A stretch of 64,000 nucleotides of DNA from the NCBI GenBank assembly GCA_963854735.1, contig OY978097.1, positions 1,178,001 through 1,242,000 of the forward strand. Direction: 5' to 3'. The position numbers and the translations under genes are program-made. The stretch is from Marvania coccoides (taxonomy: Eukaryota > Chlorophyta > Trebouxiophyceae > Chlorellales > Chlorellaceae). Below, piece by piece: positions 1 to 10,812 of the stretch (the stretch's first letter is position 1; every line of letters starts with the position of its first letter). The notes below the pieces were generated by a model, which made no database searches, was not told where the DNA came from, and worked only from the letters and a program-made list of their open reading frames with translations.

Positions 1-444
1 CAGGTTTGAAAGAGAGCCGATCGTGGCTGGGAGCTCTGTCAGGCGATTGCCGTGCGCCCACAGTCCCTCAAGCTGCTGCAGCTCCCCGAACGAGTCTGGG
101 AGCTCGCGCAGGTGGTTGCCCGACAGCTGCAGCCGCTGCAGGCACTTGAGCTGCCCAATCTCAGGCGGCAGGCTCGCTATTTCATTGCCGGCCAGCGACA
201 GCTCCTCCAGCTCCACTAGGTCGAAAACTTGAGGAGGGATCTCGCGCAAGCCGCACTCGGAGAGGTCCAGCCGCCCAGAGGACTCCGCCAGCATGAGTTT
301 CACCCTGATAGTGGCGTCAGGGATTAAAGATTTTGCGTCGGCTGCAGCTGCAACTCGAAATAGAAGGCGATTCGAGCGTCTCCTGGGTGGTTGGCTAGAT
401 GCGGGTAGAGGTGCCGCTCCACTGCCGACCTCTTGCATGCGCAT
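1..444 (-). CDS. Leucine-rich repeat protein, 5' part (3' end outside window)
   Basis: Reading leftwards from ATG 444 the frame stays open to base 1, giving 148 residues. From about residue 50 there are LRR units with the L-x-x-L-x-L-x-x-N/C-x-L pattern, for example LDLSECGLREIP and LQLSGNHLRELP, each about 23 residues long. The spacing and the I/L-P-x-x-I/F motif resemble plant intracellular Ras-group LRR proteins and other cytosolic LRR scaffolds. The first 45 residues are Arg/Ala/Pro-rich and could be linker or targeting sequence. A second ATG at 294 opens directly into the repeats. The proposed start lies 16 bases beyond the stop codon of the next gene on the same strand, so the start is uncertain. 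No catalytic domain is visible in the part present. LRR architecture is directly seen; the partner is unknown. Confidence 0.75.
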   Translation of the reverse strand, partial: MRMQEVGSGAAPLPASSQPPRRRSNRLLFRVAAAADAKSLIPDATIRVKLMLAESSGRLDLSECGLREIPPQVFDLVELEELSLAGNEIASLPPEIGQLKCLQRLQLSGNHLRELPDSFGELQQLEGLWAHGNRLTELPATIGSLSNL

Positions 445-460
445 AGTCGAGCCCTCCTTT

Positions 461-746
461 CTACTTGCGTGCTGCGCGCTTTGCTGCCTTGAACAGCGGT
501 GCTTTCCACTTGCTGGTGGCGCTCTTCTCCCCTGGCTGCGGCTGCGGCAACGCCTCGATCTTGCTGCTCTTCTTCTGCTGATCACCCGAAGCGAAGCCCT
601 CGTAGGCGGTGTGGATTACAGCAAGTGCAACGCTAGCTCCGAGAACGCTGGCGACAACCCCCCACCTGAGAAAAGAGTATCGGCGGGTTTGTCGATCTAC
701 TGGCTTGTGTGAATCGCACAACGGGGTTCCGTCACTGTGGCTCACA
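461..746 (-). CDS. Small single-pass membrane protein, 3' exon
   Basis: The exon begins after a plausible acceptor (acccgcag, minus strand, ending at 747) and reads to TAG at 461. It encodes about 94 residues: a polar Arg-rich start, one hydrophobic helix (WGVVASVLGASVALAVIH), then a basic Lys/Gln/Pro tail ending KRAARK. No ATG lies inside this exon, so the start must be in an upstream exon that I could not place in frame. An open reading frame does run uninterrupted up to base 961, but that extra part is low-quality AT-rich translation. The family is not recognised. The short tail-facing helix suggests a small organelle or ER membrane protein, which is inference only. Confidence 0.45.
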
Positions 747-1172
747 CTGCGGGTGAAGGTAAATACAAAACTTTCGAAAAAAATAAATCTACCACAATGC
801 AGCATTGATGTCACATCTTTTGACTCACATTCAATGGTGTTGATGGTGGACGGTTCAACAGACTTGCAATAAATAAGTGAATAAGCTGGGAGGGCGAGAA
901 TGTGAAGATTGAAATGAAGGGAAAAAACTTTGGAGCCCTCTTTTCCGAGACTGTAATGCATGTGTGTATAATTTCAAAATTACAATATTCGTTGACCTTT
1001 CATCTACGCCTTGAGCCCGGTCGATAGCGCTTTTGCAAAATATTTTATATAAAATCTTACAAAATCTTTCACAAAGTCAAACTCAAGCTCGCATTTTGCT
1101 GATTAAACACGGAAAAGAAGCAAGACACTGCATTTCAAATACACTCTTTGACGCGCGAACGAAGGAAACGAC

Positions 1173-1954
1173 ATGCCTGGAGGAATTGAGGCTCCCGACG
1201 TGCAGGTGGAGGCTGCCGTTCTGGAGTCCAAGCAGCGCTGCGTCTACTTTGTGCTGGAGGGCGCCAACCTGGAGGTGGCCAAAGTGGGAAAGAACTACGA
1301 GCTGTTGAACTGTGACGACCACAACAACTTTCTCAGAAAACACGGCAAGGACCCTGCCAACTACCGGCCAGACATCGCCCATCAGGTATCTTTTTAATTG
1401 GATTTTGTTGATATAAAGTAGTAGGTAGTAAATGTTTATGTATTTGAAAATAAGACAACGATTCTTTTCAATTTGCGCAGGCGCTGATGATGATCCTGGA
1501 CAGCCCTTTGAACAAGGCCGGCAAGGTGAAGGGCATCTACGTGCACACCGCCAAGAACGTGCTCATCCAGGTGAACCCCCAGGTGCGGCTGCCCCGCACG
1601 TTCCGCCGCTTCAGCGGCCTCATGGCGCAGCTCCTTCAGAAGCTCAGCATCCGCGCCACAAACGGCGCGGACAAGCTGCTCAAGGTGATCAAGGGGCCGG
1701 TGGCGCGACACCTGCCGGTGGGTGCGCATCGCATGGGGTTCTCGCGGTCGGCACCGCAGACTGTGCCCATGCATCGACACCCTGCCATCGACCGCACAGA
1801 CCCGCTGGTGTTTGTGCTGGGGGCTTTTGCGCACGGCAAGATTGATGACTCCCAAGTGGACGAGTTCATCAGCATATCGCAGTTTCCGCTGAGTGCTGCT
1901 TACGCGCTGAGCCGCATCACCAATGCGCTGGAGCAGAAATGGGACGTGGTGTGA
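1173..1954 (+). CDS. EMG1: 18S rRNA pseudouridine N1-methyltransferase NEP1/EMG1
   Basis: There are two exons, 1173-1385 and 1481-1954, joined in phase 0 by a GT-AG intron, giving 228 residues. NEP1 is a SPOUT-class methyltransferase that modifies a pseudouridine in helix 35 of small-subunit rRNA and is needed for 40S assembly in the nucleolus. Family signatures are clear: ELLNCDDH near residue 42, the RPDIAHQ/DSPLNKAGK segment across the splice junction, a basic RNA-binding stretch (VRLPRTFRRFSGLM), and the C-terminal knot region with VFVLGAFAHGKID and ISQFPLSAAYALSRI. Length matches the family (about 230-250). The start is the only ATG that keeps the conserved N-terminal strand. Its 3' end faces the minus-strand gene ending at 2437. 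Confidence 0.95.
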
Positions 1955-2436
1955 CGCCCTCCATTGCACGAGTGCGAAAAAAAAGAAAATAATGCGATTT
2001 TTATCTCGGAACGAAACTGAAATGTGTAACTAATTCTGGAAAAAAATGTGGAGGGATTTGAGAATTCCCACGACCATCCCGCCGCCTTTGCGCGATCTCC
2101 TTAGGGCACTCCCCCCAGGGCAGATCGAATACCAGAATTACTGGCCTGGCGTTGGAACTTTGTGAGTATGGTAGTATATATATATATACGGGATTTGCCA
2201 GGAGATGGAAAGGGGAAAAAAACAAGGGCAAAAGGAAGCAACAGCATTTCTCAACCATACTACTCTCGGGCTTGTTGATACTTTAGCAATTCTGACATTT
2301 TAGCAATGAGTTCATGCAATAGCATTGTACTTTATCCAGTATTTCCGAGTCAGGGAAATAGGAAATAACCATGCAGGGAGGGTGCGTTAGGTTTTTTGCA
2401 GCGTGCATTGCAGGACGTTTCAATCCTTCCATTTCA
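1955..2436. other. Convergent intergenic spacer holding repeat copy A
   Basis: This spacer lies between the 3' ends of NEP1 and the UIM-like gene. It contains a 119-bp segment (2062-2180) shared with the spacer at 53089-53190, followed by a TA dinucleotide run at 2175-2188. No coding potential was found. Confidence 0.8.
2062..2180 (+). repeat. Dispersed repeat, copy A
   Basis: The core at 2117-2160 matches 53128-53171 at 40 of 44 bases (agggcagatcgaat...ctggcctggcgtt). Flanks on both sides also resemble each other: gaattccca plus tcccgccgcc upstream, and tgag...gtagtatat downstream. Both copies are in the same orientation and each lies in a spacer between convergent genes. No terminal inverted repeat, tail or open reading frame was found. 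Confidence 0.7.
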
Positions 2437-4860
2437 CTAAGAAGTTCCAGCCATTTTGTGGCCTCGGCACCACTTGGGATCGACGAGGCGAGCAAAGTGA
2501 ATGGTGCGCTCAAGCAGCTGGTCACACGACACCCACGCCTCCGTGCCAAATCCTCCTGCCAGCTGGTGCACCGCAAACGCCGCCATCACGGCGTGGCCCA
2601 GCGGATTCAACACCGCCTGGCGCTGCCACGGCCCTTTTGTTCGTTCTGCCCCTTCTGCAGCAGCCAGCGAGTGGGCCATCACCTCCCGCCCCGCGTGCTG
2701 CACCGCCCACCGCACCCGCATCACCAGCTTGTCGTCCCATGGCAGCTTCAGCTTGGTGATGGCCTGGCGCAGCGGGTCGTGCGAATGGGCAATAATGTTC
2801 ACCAGCGCAGACACCCTGGCCAGGTAATCCACCAACCGGTGGGCCTCTGCGGCGGCGGACGCCCCAGGGGGCACGCCCCAGGCGATAAGGTCGTCAGCTG
2901 CTGAAGTTAAAGCTTCGTGCATTCCTGCCGCAGCACACATTACGCTCCATCTGTCTCCAGACCCAAAACTGCAAGGAGACGAGGCCGGAAACCCGCCATT
3001 TGCCCGCACAAAATCGACCATCTCGTCCGGAGACCCAAAAGAGCGGGAAACAGCGGCGGCAGGGGCAGCAATCGCCACCGCTGCGGCAGTTTCTAGTTTG
3101 AAAGGTGCGCCTTGTGCCCACCCCACCGCATCCGTCACCACGCCAGTGTCCTTTTGCATCTCGTAGTGCAGCGAGACGAGGCCCGCCATGCGGCGGAGGG
3201 TGTCGGGGGGCGGCGGAGCGTTGCCAGGCCCCTTGGAGCGAGAACGAGAGGTTGACAGCTGGAAAGGAGCGGGCGCAGTGGTAACGCCGTTGCTACGACG
3301 GGGGGAGGGGCCGGGAGAGCGCCTGGGGGAGCGCCCAGCCGACTCTGGCGGCGGCGATGCTCCAGCGCCCACAGAAGGCGACAGCTCTGGGGTCCCAGGC
3401 ACGCTGCTGTCCTCCCCAGCGTCGCTTGTTGAGGAGCTTGGCTGCTCCAGCTTCGGCTTAGGGGCCAGGATTGCCACTTCCTCAGGAGAGACGTCAACAG
3501 GGGCAGCGGGGGCAGAGGGAGCAGCAGCGGCCTCGCTGCCTTCTGCCAGATCTTTGAGGTCCGCAGTGGAGGCGGACCGCGTGGTGGTGCCACTGGCAGA
3601 CGTCCTCCTCCTCGTCGGCATCTTTGGCAGGCGCTGCGCGTCCTCAATCATGTCGGCAATCAAATCTCGCAAATCGTGGGGAGCCTGTAGCAATCGGTGG
3701 AGGAAAGAAAAAGAGAAAAATAAATAAATAAACTATTTAATAACCAAGTCGATAAACCAATGATCAACAGTACGCACCGAAGCAGCGGCGGACGAGGTAC
3801 TGGCGCCTCCTGCGGCCGAGGATCTGCCAAGCGCGGTGGGGAATCCCGCCTTCTCCATCTCCTTGAACAGCGTCGCAATGACGTTGTCGCGCTCCTGCTC
3901 CGCCACACCCACTGGGGGCGACGCCGCCAGCACGTGGTCTCGCAGGTCCTGAAGCTCGGCCACAGCTGTTCCGACAGGCGCCATCCGATCTGCCAACCCC
4001 CGCAGCCGAAACTCTACGTCTGGCAGCTGCTGTTCCAGCCAGCTCAGCTTGTGAATAGCGCGCCGAAGCTCCCGCCCATCCTGGCTCCCTTCCCCCTCTT
4101 CCTGCACGGCGGCAGCGGCGGCAGCCTCCAACGCCCGCTCCAGTTTTGCCGTCACATCCCTGCGCTGCTTCACGATGCCGTCCAGCGCCGCCAGCACGTC
4201 GTCCGTAGCCGCTGCCAAGTCAATGATCCACAGTTTGATGTCGCGCAGCAGGTTGTCGTAGGAGACGCTGCGAAGCGAAGCTTCCAGTGCCTGGTCAACC
4301 GCTTGCCGGTACATAGCTTCGCTTGTGCGGGCCAGCTCGTCGGCCTGGCGCGCCGCAAACTGGGAGTCGGCCAGCGCGGCGGCGATGGCCAGATCTGGGC
4401 GGCTGCCAGGCGGTGGGGGGAGGGGGACGCCGTAGCGAGCCCGCAAGCTGACAGCCTCGGCCTCTGCGTCTGCCAAAACTGCCTGCTGCTCCGCGCGGCG
4501 CTGCTGCTCCTCCTGGGCGATGCTGTAGGCCATAGCCATGTCGGCGTCCATCTGCTGCTTCCGGTCCATTGGGCGAGAGGAGCCTAAAGGGGAGGGAGAC
4601 AGCGGGTGGCGGGAAGAGGAGGCAGACGGAGCTGCTTTGGAGGACAACGAAGCGGCCATGGCCAGGTCATGGCTGGACACCCGCTTTTTAGTGCGGTCTA
4701 GGGAGCGGCTGGGGGTAGCAGGCTTGGCTGGGCGAGTGCTTGCCATTATTATTTCGCCAGTGGTCTGACTGCGTTGAGGTGCCGTGCTGGACGTGGCAGA
4801 GGGTTGGGAGGGCGCGAGAGCCTCGTTTTTGCCGCTCCCTGACTTCTTAAACCACCCCAT
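2437..4860 (-). CDS. Large protein with UIM-like helices and a weakly CHUP1-like half
   Basis: There are two exons, 4860-3778 and 3684-2437, in phase 0, giving 776 residues. I chose ATG 4860 (MGWFKKSGSG) because the longer frame to 4935 starts with low-complexity Lys. The N-terminal 120 residues are Ser/Pro/Arg-rich. Three helical segments between about 125 and 215 resemble ubiquitin-interacting motifs (DADMAMAYSIAQEE, DLAIAAALADSQ, QALEASLRSV), each with acidic residues before Ala-x-x-x-Ser. A coiled-coil region follows (230-340). After the splice comes a Ser/Pro-rich linker with a short PPPP tract, and then LRRMAGLVSLHYEMQKD. The order PPPP, RR-x4-V-x-x-x-H-x-x-M and a helical C-terminus recalls plant CHUP1/IPGA1, which link organelles or the cell edge to the cytoskeleton. 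That resemblance is weak and the function is not assigned. Confidence 0.7.
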
Positions 4861-6311
4861 ACTGTGCTGCCCTGAGGTGAAATCAGCGTCTGACTGAATC
4901 AGACAGATGGATGTTTTTTTCGTTTTTTTTTTCAAACGCGTTTAAGGACGACGCTGCCCAGACATAGTTAAGGCAGCAAAATCGTCGATGTGGTCATTAA
5001 AAAACTACAAGACAAAACTTTAGAATGTCTGTCACGCGGAATGCAAATTGCAGAAATAAAGATACTGTCATTTTCCCTCTATTTCAAGCTTCCTGGTCTT
5101 TAAGGGCCAATTTTAATTTAATTCCAACTCCCATTAAACCAGATGCACGCTAGTAGGCACGCATTGGCACTGAATACTCATTTTATTTGCTATTTTCAAA
5201 TATAAAAAAAAATAGTCCTCGGCAATAGACAGCGTACAGCTGCTCACGCGGTGACTGCATTTCACAAAGTTCATTTCTGGGCACTCCTGAAGTGGCGAGC
5301 ACTCTAAATTTGCTTGCTTCAATTCAATTCAAAAAATAAGGATTTCGCCGTCAATTGCTCCTGTGCCCAAAGAACACGCCCGCCTAGCAAAAACACATGT
5401 TCGCTGTATTAGAAAGAACTTGTACGTTATACTATCTAGGGAGCGAAAAACCTATACTTTTCATTAATTTATTTAAAAGCTAAACCTGACCGCTGCATGG
5501 AGTGTTCTCTCTGGTGCATGGTGCGGCGACTGCGATCTCTACTGCGTTTCTTGACAGAATATGAGCAACGCCATCCTTTTTTAACTGAGCTTTTGATTTG
5601 TAGTCTGCCTAGGGGTCTGCATTGGGGTCGACAGCCGGTGCTCGATAGATAGATAGATAGCATTATAGATCTGTTGCTTAAGGAAATGAAGCTAGACGAG
5701 CATCCTTATAAAAGATAATGCACTCATCGTTGCTTTAACAGAGGGTGCGATCGAGAGTCCTCAATAAATCGACCTCAACAATACGGCCCGCCGTTGCTGG
5801 CATATGGCCCCGAACTAATTTCGTCTCAGGGACTCGACTCCCTTGCGCTACTACACATCTGAGGGGGCGCATCCAGAGTTGCAAACCGAGCCCTTTTATG
5901 TGTTTTCCGGGGGTAATTTACTTTTTCAAAAAACGAGCTCAAATTTTAAGGAAGAAATAACGCCTCCGCCGCCCCTCGGCCGTGAAACGAAACCGCAAGA
6001 ATTTCGACAAGGAAATTAATTTGAAATAATAATGCTTAGATCTTGATTCTTGACTGTCAGGGCCTGCCGCCTCGGGCTGTTCCCCTCGTTTTTTTTAATT
6101 CTTAAAGACATCGCCTCATTATGCAGCTTACTTGGAGCTCCCCAACGGGGATGCGACATGCATCTGTTGCCACACAAAATATGGGACTGGATAATTGCCG
6201 CGCAAGGAGCGCTGGAGGTGGGGGACACAGAGATTGTACTCACTCTACTAACACCTCGCTCGAGGGCTCACCGTCAATTTATCTTTGCCATGTGCAGTCC
6301 CAGCTACTGCA
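4861..6311. other. Long divergent spacer, no gene found
   Basis: This spacer of about 1.45 kb lies between the starts of the UIM-like gene (minus) and PRPP synthetase (plus). It is AT-rich with a GC-richer patch at 5740-5890 and a (GATA)4 run near 5644-5660. Short open frames are present but show no family resemblance or splice context. An untranslated or transit-peptide exon of the PRPP synthetase gene could lie at 6120-6300. Confidence 0.6.
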
Positions 6312-7531
6312 ATGACGCCAATGGTCAACCTGGCGAGGGAGCGCCGCCTGCAGGTGCGCCCAGTTGCCTTTCGAAACTCGAGAGATGTTAAATTTCTATT
6401 TTGCAACTAATAATTTAAATTCTCTGCACTTTTTTTAAGGCTGCTGGCTCCCGGTTAGATGCTCCTAGCACGGAGAACGGCAGCAGCACCACCACCACCA
6501 GCGGCTCTCGCCCTGTGCTCACGAACTCGGGGTGGGAACAAAACGCGCGCACCGCTCCACAGGTCTTCTCCCGCGCCGGCTCTGCGCCCGACCGCCTGCG
6601 CGTATTTTCGGGCACCGCAAACCCCGACCTGGCGCAGGAGGTGGCTTGCTACCTCGGTCTGGAGCTGGGCAAGGTGCGCATCAAGCGGTTTGCCGACGGA
6701 GAAATTTACGTGCAGCTGGGGGAGTCGATTCGCGGGTGCGACGTCTTCCTGGTACAGCCCACCGCGCCACCCGTCAATGACAACCTCATGGAGCTGCTGA
6801 TCATGATTGACGCCTGCCGCCGCGCCTCTGCCCGCTCCATCACCGCCGTGCTGCCCTACTTTGGCTACGCCCGCGCAGACCGCAAAACCCAGGGCCGCGA
6901 GTCCATCGCCGCCAAGCTGACCGCCAACATTCTCACCGAGGCGGGCGTGGACCGCGTGCTGGCGATGGATTTGCACAGCGGGCAGTGCGTGGGTTACTTT
7001 GACATTCCAGTGGACCACGTGTACGGAGACGCAGTGATTTTGGACTACCTGGCGTCAAAGCGCATCTCCACGGGCGACTTGGTGGTGGTGAGTCCCGACG
7101 TGGGCGGCGTTGCTCGCGCTCGGTCCTTTGCCAAGAAGCTCAACGACGCCCCGCTGGCGATCGTGGACAAGCGGCGCAGCGCGCACAACGTGAGCGAGGT
7201 GATGAACCTGATTGGAGACGTCAGGGGCAAGGTGGCGGTGCTGGTTGATGACATGATTGACACGGCAGGCACGATCACAAACGCGGCAAAGGTGCTGAGG
7301 GCGGAGGGCGCCAGGGAGGTGTACGCGTGTGCCACCCACGCGGTTCTGTCTCCCCCCGCGGTGGAGCGCCTGGGGAGCGGCGTGTTTGAGGAGGTTGTTG
7401 TGACCAACACGATAGCGGTGAAGGACGAAGACCAGTTCCAGGCGCTCACCGTGCTCAGCGTGGCGAACCTCCTAGGGGAGGCCATCTGGAGGGTGTACAA
7501 CGCGACATCAGTGCAGTCAATCCGAGAGTAA
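6312..7531 (+). CDS. PRS: Ribose-phosphate pyrophosphokinase (PRPP synthetase), probably plastid
   Basis: The exons are 6312-6353 and 6440-7531 (phase 0), giving 377 residues. The enzyme transfers pyrophosphate from ATP to ribose 5-phosphate, making PRPP for purine, pyrimidine, His and Trp synthesis. Residues from about 62 onward are a typical class I enzyme: FSGTANPDLA, FADGEIYVQ, the ATP/catalytic region PYFGYARADRKTQGRE, LHSGQCVGYFD, the ribose-5-P loop VSPDVGGVARARSFA and the PRPP-binding loop VLVDDMIDTAGT. About 60 residues of Ser/Thr/Arg-rich sequence precede the enzyme and look like a plastid transit peptide. The first exon is inferred: ATG 6312 lies after an in-frame stop at 6249-6251, and its donor CAG|GTGCGC joins a TTTTTTAAG acceptor. 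The enzyme call is secure; the first 14 codons are less so. Confidence 0.92.
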
Positions 7532-7748
7532 ATTAGAACATCTCGCGCGTAGTAATTTCATCTTCAACAACACAAAAAACATGTGTGGTATTTTTTAATT
7601 GACACACATATTGGCACATAATGGCACATGTTTCATCTTCTTTTCTTTTTTTGGCTTTCGGCTATTGTTATCTTCTATTAATAACACGACATTTTGACAG
7701 CATCTTAAGACTAGGTTGAACTCATTGAAAATACGAAGGGAAAAAAGT

Positions 7749-9283
7749 TTATGGCACAAACGCCCAAGCAATGTCAATGTAGGCAGAGCCAGGGCGAAAA
7801 GAGTAAACTTCCGCCAGACGTAGCGGCAGCCCCTCCACCGTGGGCCTCAGCGTGTCTGCGTGCTGCAGCAATCGCACGCACCCCGCCCTGAATTTGTGAG
7901 CTGGAAGGTCCCCCCGAACCAGCTGCCGCAGCCGCAGCTTGCGCTCCACCTGGGATCGCAGTGACGCTAGATCAGCGTGCTCTCGAGCAGCCAGCTCAGC
8001 GCACCGCGCCGCCTCTGGACCCCACCGCTTCAACGCCGCCACCGCATCTGCCGCCGTGGCATTTTCAGGCAAAATCACCTTGCCGTGGCCATCTGAAAGC
8101 CCCGCATTTGGAGGCTCCGCATTTTCTTTCATTTTCTCTGATGCTGCTGACCTTAGCTCTGGGCTTGGCCCAACTTGAAGCGAGACTTTGCTGAGCCCCA
8201 GGAGAGGAAAAAGGCTAGTTTTGGAAATATCCATCACTTGCCGCAAAAACTCGGCGTGTGCTTCGCTCAGAAGAATGCCATCGGTGCCAACAGTGACCAT
8301 GCCCACGCCCAGCGACTTTGCAGCTGCGCGCTGTCGAGTAATCACTTCTAAACTGCGAGCCTTCTGGGCGTGGCACCAAGCCAGGTTGGCGCCGCGAAGG
8401 AATTCCACCCAGGTTTCAGGCTGCGCCTCCGCGTGCAGCCACACAACCCCCGAAGGCTCAGTGCCAAATGCGTCGCCTAGCCCTAATCGAAGCCCCTCCA
8501 GCTCTGGAGGGCACTCTCCGAGCATGCCCAGCAGGGCATGGGCAGCCTTCAGCTGCGGCAAGGTCCCTGCTTTGCTCAACGCCCCCCCAAACAGCAGCGA
8601 TATACGGCGAGTCATTTGAAGGGCAGCGCGAATAGCACTCAACTCGTGGCGGGGGCCTCCTTGCTGGGAACAAGTCTGGTGGTAGCGCTCGGCCGCTGCA
8701 GAGAGCCATGACCGGAGGGTGATGGACCCTTCTCCGTGGACATCGCTCCCCGCCATGTCCTGCTCGTCCAGCCCCTCTACGCCGCACGCAATGAGCAACT
8801 TATCAAGCGCTTGGTGGGTGGAACGGGGCAGGGATTTGCTGGGTGGTGGGAGGGTGAGAGACACCTTGTGATGAGTGCCATTAGCGCTGGCATGGTGGCC
8901 CTTCACGTAGAAGATGAAGCGATAAGGAAGAGAGGCAGCACCGCCGGTGCCAGCGTTGCTGTGTTCTGCTGCTGCCAGGTATTCTTGCAAAAGCTTGAAG
9001 CTCCTCTCATTGACCTCCTGTGGAGCAGGAAGGTTGTTGTCAGCTATAATTGACCACAGTTCAGAGTAAAAGCATGATAGAGCTTTGCAACAAAACAACA
9101 TACTTTTTCCGACGTCAAATTCTCGCCGTGGAACAGATCAGGGTGGACCTTTCTGAATAAACTTCGCAGTCGCGACTTTATTGGAGGCGTGATCACATCT
9201 TTGTGGTGCGAGCTCAAGCTGCGATGGATGAATGAGGCTCCTGTTTCATACAAAGGCTGAAGAGTTTTAAAAATAGCAAACAT
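7749..9283 (-). CDS. TCAIM: TCAIM-like mitochondrial protein (DUF4460 plus DUF4461)
   Basis: There are two exons, 9283-9104 and 9017-7749, joined in phase 0, giving 482 residues. The N-terminal 80 residues form the J-like DUF4460 region: RSLFRKVHPDLFHG retains an HPD triplet, followed after the splice by EVNERSFKLLQEYL. The rest fits DUF4461, with PYRFIFYVKG, VVWLHAEAQPETWVEFLRG, MVTVGTDGILLSEAHAEFL and the closing LPLRLAEVYSF. In animals this family (T-cell activation inhibitor, mitochondrial) acts in the mitochondrial matrix and has been linked to Hsp70-dependent control of 2-oxoglutarate dehydrogenase. No such role is established for algae. The N-terminus (MFAIFKTLQPLYET) is short but could be a presequence. 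Length is close to animal members (about 490). Confidence 0.82.
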
Positions 9284-9476
9284 TTTTAATGATTACGAGG
9301 AGCTGTGCACTCGCCATTGTTTCATGAACAATAGGTCGCATTGATAAATTGAAAAAATGTGAAAATTAAAAAGTTCGTGCTTTCGGTTTTGCAAGTAGCA
9401 TGTCCACCCACATCACCACCGCCTCTCGGGAAGCCGCAAGGCGGATGAACTCGTTGGGGAACCGTAATCTGAATTT

Positions 9477-10175
9477 TTAAGGCGCCCTTTGCCGTCTGAC
9501 CAGCTTCCTGAGCTCTGAAAGGACTTTTTGCTGCCCGCCGCTCTGCACAACCGCCTGATTTGCCTGCACGTTGTCGACGCCTGAACCTGGGCTTGCTGCT
9601 ATTGTCGCACTGTCACCGATCTCTTGAGCAAGCGGGAGGGGGAACAGCTGCGGTGTTGCTGGGCGCTTAGAAGCGGGCTGACGATGCAATGGTTTCGAAG
9701 ATTTCTGGCCTAAATGCGCCTGCACCAGGTCGATAGCCCCTTGAGTCATGTGGTTCCCAACGAAATTGGACGTTGGCCCGGTCTTCACGGTGTGGTATCC
9801 CAACTCCGCCTGCATTTTTTCATTCGAGTGTTTCGAAGACAATTTCGCTTTCAAAATCGCAATTCAAACCACTGATCTCACCTGTTTTGGGGTCCCATCA
9901 GGATTTTCCGAGAATGGATCGTAGCCATTTGCTTGGTTGGCCTGTTTCGAGACGTGCATTTGCAAATATGTGGTCAATCACATGTTTGACCGAAGCAAAT
10001 CGCAATGTTCCGCACTCACTTTGCGATACGGCCCGCCGTGTGCATCCTTTGTCCAGACCTGCCTGTGTCGGTGGGCCTCCCTGTCGCGCTGGAGGGCTTC
10101 AAGGGGCCGAGCTGGCTGAATCGCTGTTTGAGAGGTGGTGGCCAGGGCCATCAGTCCCTCTGCATCCTGCTCCAT
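9477..10175 (-). CDS. Unknown conserved-looking protein, three exons
   Basis: The exons are 10175-10020, 9941-9882 and 9809-9477, all phase 0 with GT-AG borders, giving 182 residues. The start MEQDAEGLM was chosen as the first ATG in the exon that splices in frame; a longer frame upstream is hydrophobic and intron-like. The reconstructed middle reads HRQVWTKDAHGGPYRK, ANGYDPFSENPDG, LGYHTVKTGPTSN and then MTQGAIDLVQAHLGQ. It is Gly/Asp/Tyr-rich and looks conserved. The C-terminal third is low complexity and ends in basic LRKLVRRQRAP. There is no signal peptide, membrane helix or coiled coil. I do not recognise the family. Clean splicing of three exons into one frame is the main evidence that it is real. 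Confidence 0.65.
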
Positions 10176-10812
10176 TGTGATGTCTGACGTATAGTGGATA
10201 AGCGGGCCACTTTTTTTTTCTCCCTCGAAAATAAATGAAAAAACGGAGATGGCCATCGGGAGCAAGAAAGCAGGTGGTTCTCGTCTTACTAAATTGAAAT
10301 TGCCCCCTCGCTTGAGGCTCATTTGCCGGTTGATACCTTTCGTCAAATGCTTTTGATTTAGGACATGAACTCTTGCAGCGCCACACAGCTAGCTCGTGAA
10401 GCGGCTTGAAGTGAAATTCATAATTAGCACGTTAAAATAATAGAATAATAGCAGAGGAATACGTGAAAATTGTGTGTAACGAGACTTGCAATCCCACTCC
10501 TCGCATTTCATAATAAAAAGGGGAAAAGAAAGAAAAAGAAACGACCAAAACAAAATAAGTTACACACACAGAAGAATACTGGGGTTGAGAAAAAAAACAC
10601 TTGGAAGGTTGTCCCAAGAAAAATAAAGTACAAGTCCTGCAAACCAAACTTTTTTTTTTATGAAAATAAGATTATCATCAAGATGAATATCATCGTAGCT
10701 CACTTTCGTCATTCCACCCTCAAAATAAAAAAATCGATTAAAAACTTGAATTATCAAGAGTCCAAAACCGTTATTGCATAGCAGTATTATGTCATTTCAC
10801 CGGTCTCTTTCA
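10176..10812. other. AT-rich spacer
   Basis: This is about 640 bp upstream of the 182-residue gene and downstream of beta-amylase, both on the minus strand. It is very AT-rich with A and T tracts around 10500-10670. Open frames here are Lys/Asn/Phe-rich and not credible genes. Confidence 0.6.

Noticed and set aside
10432..10781. Overlapping AT-rich frames on both strands
   Set aside because: Composition is Lys/Asn/Phe-rich on homopolymer runs and no splice signals or family similarity are visible.
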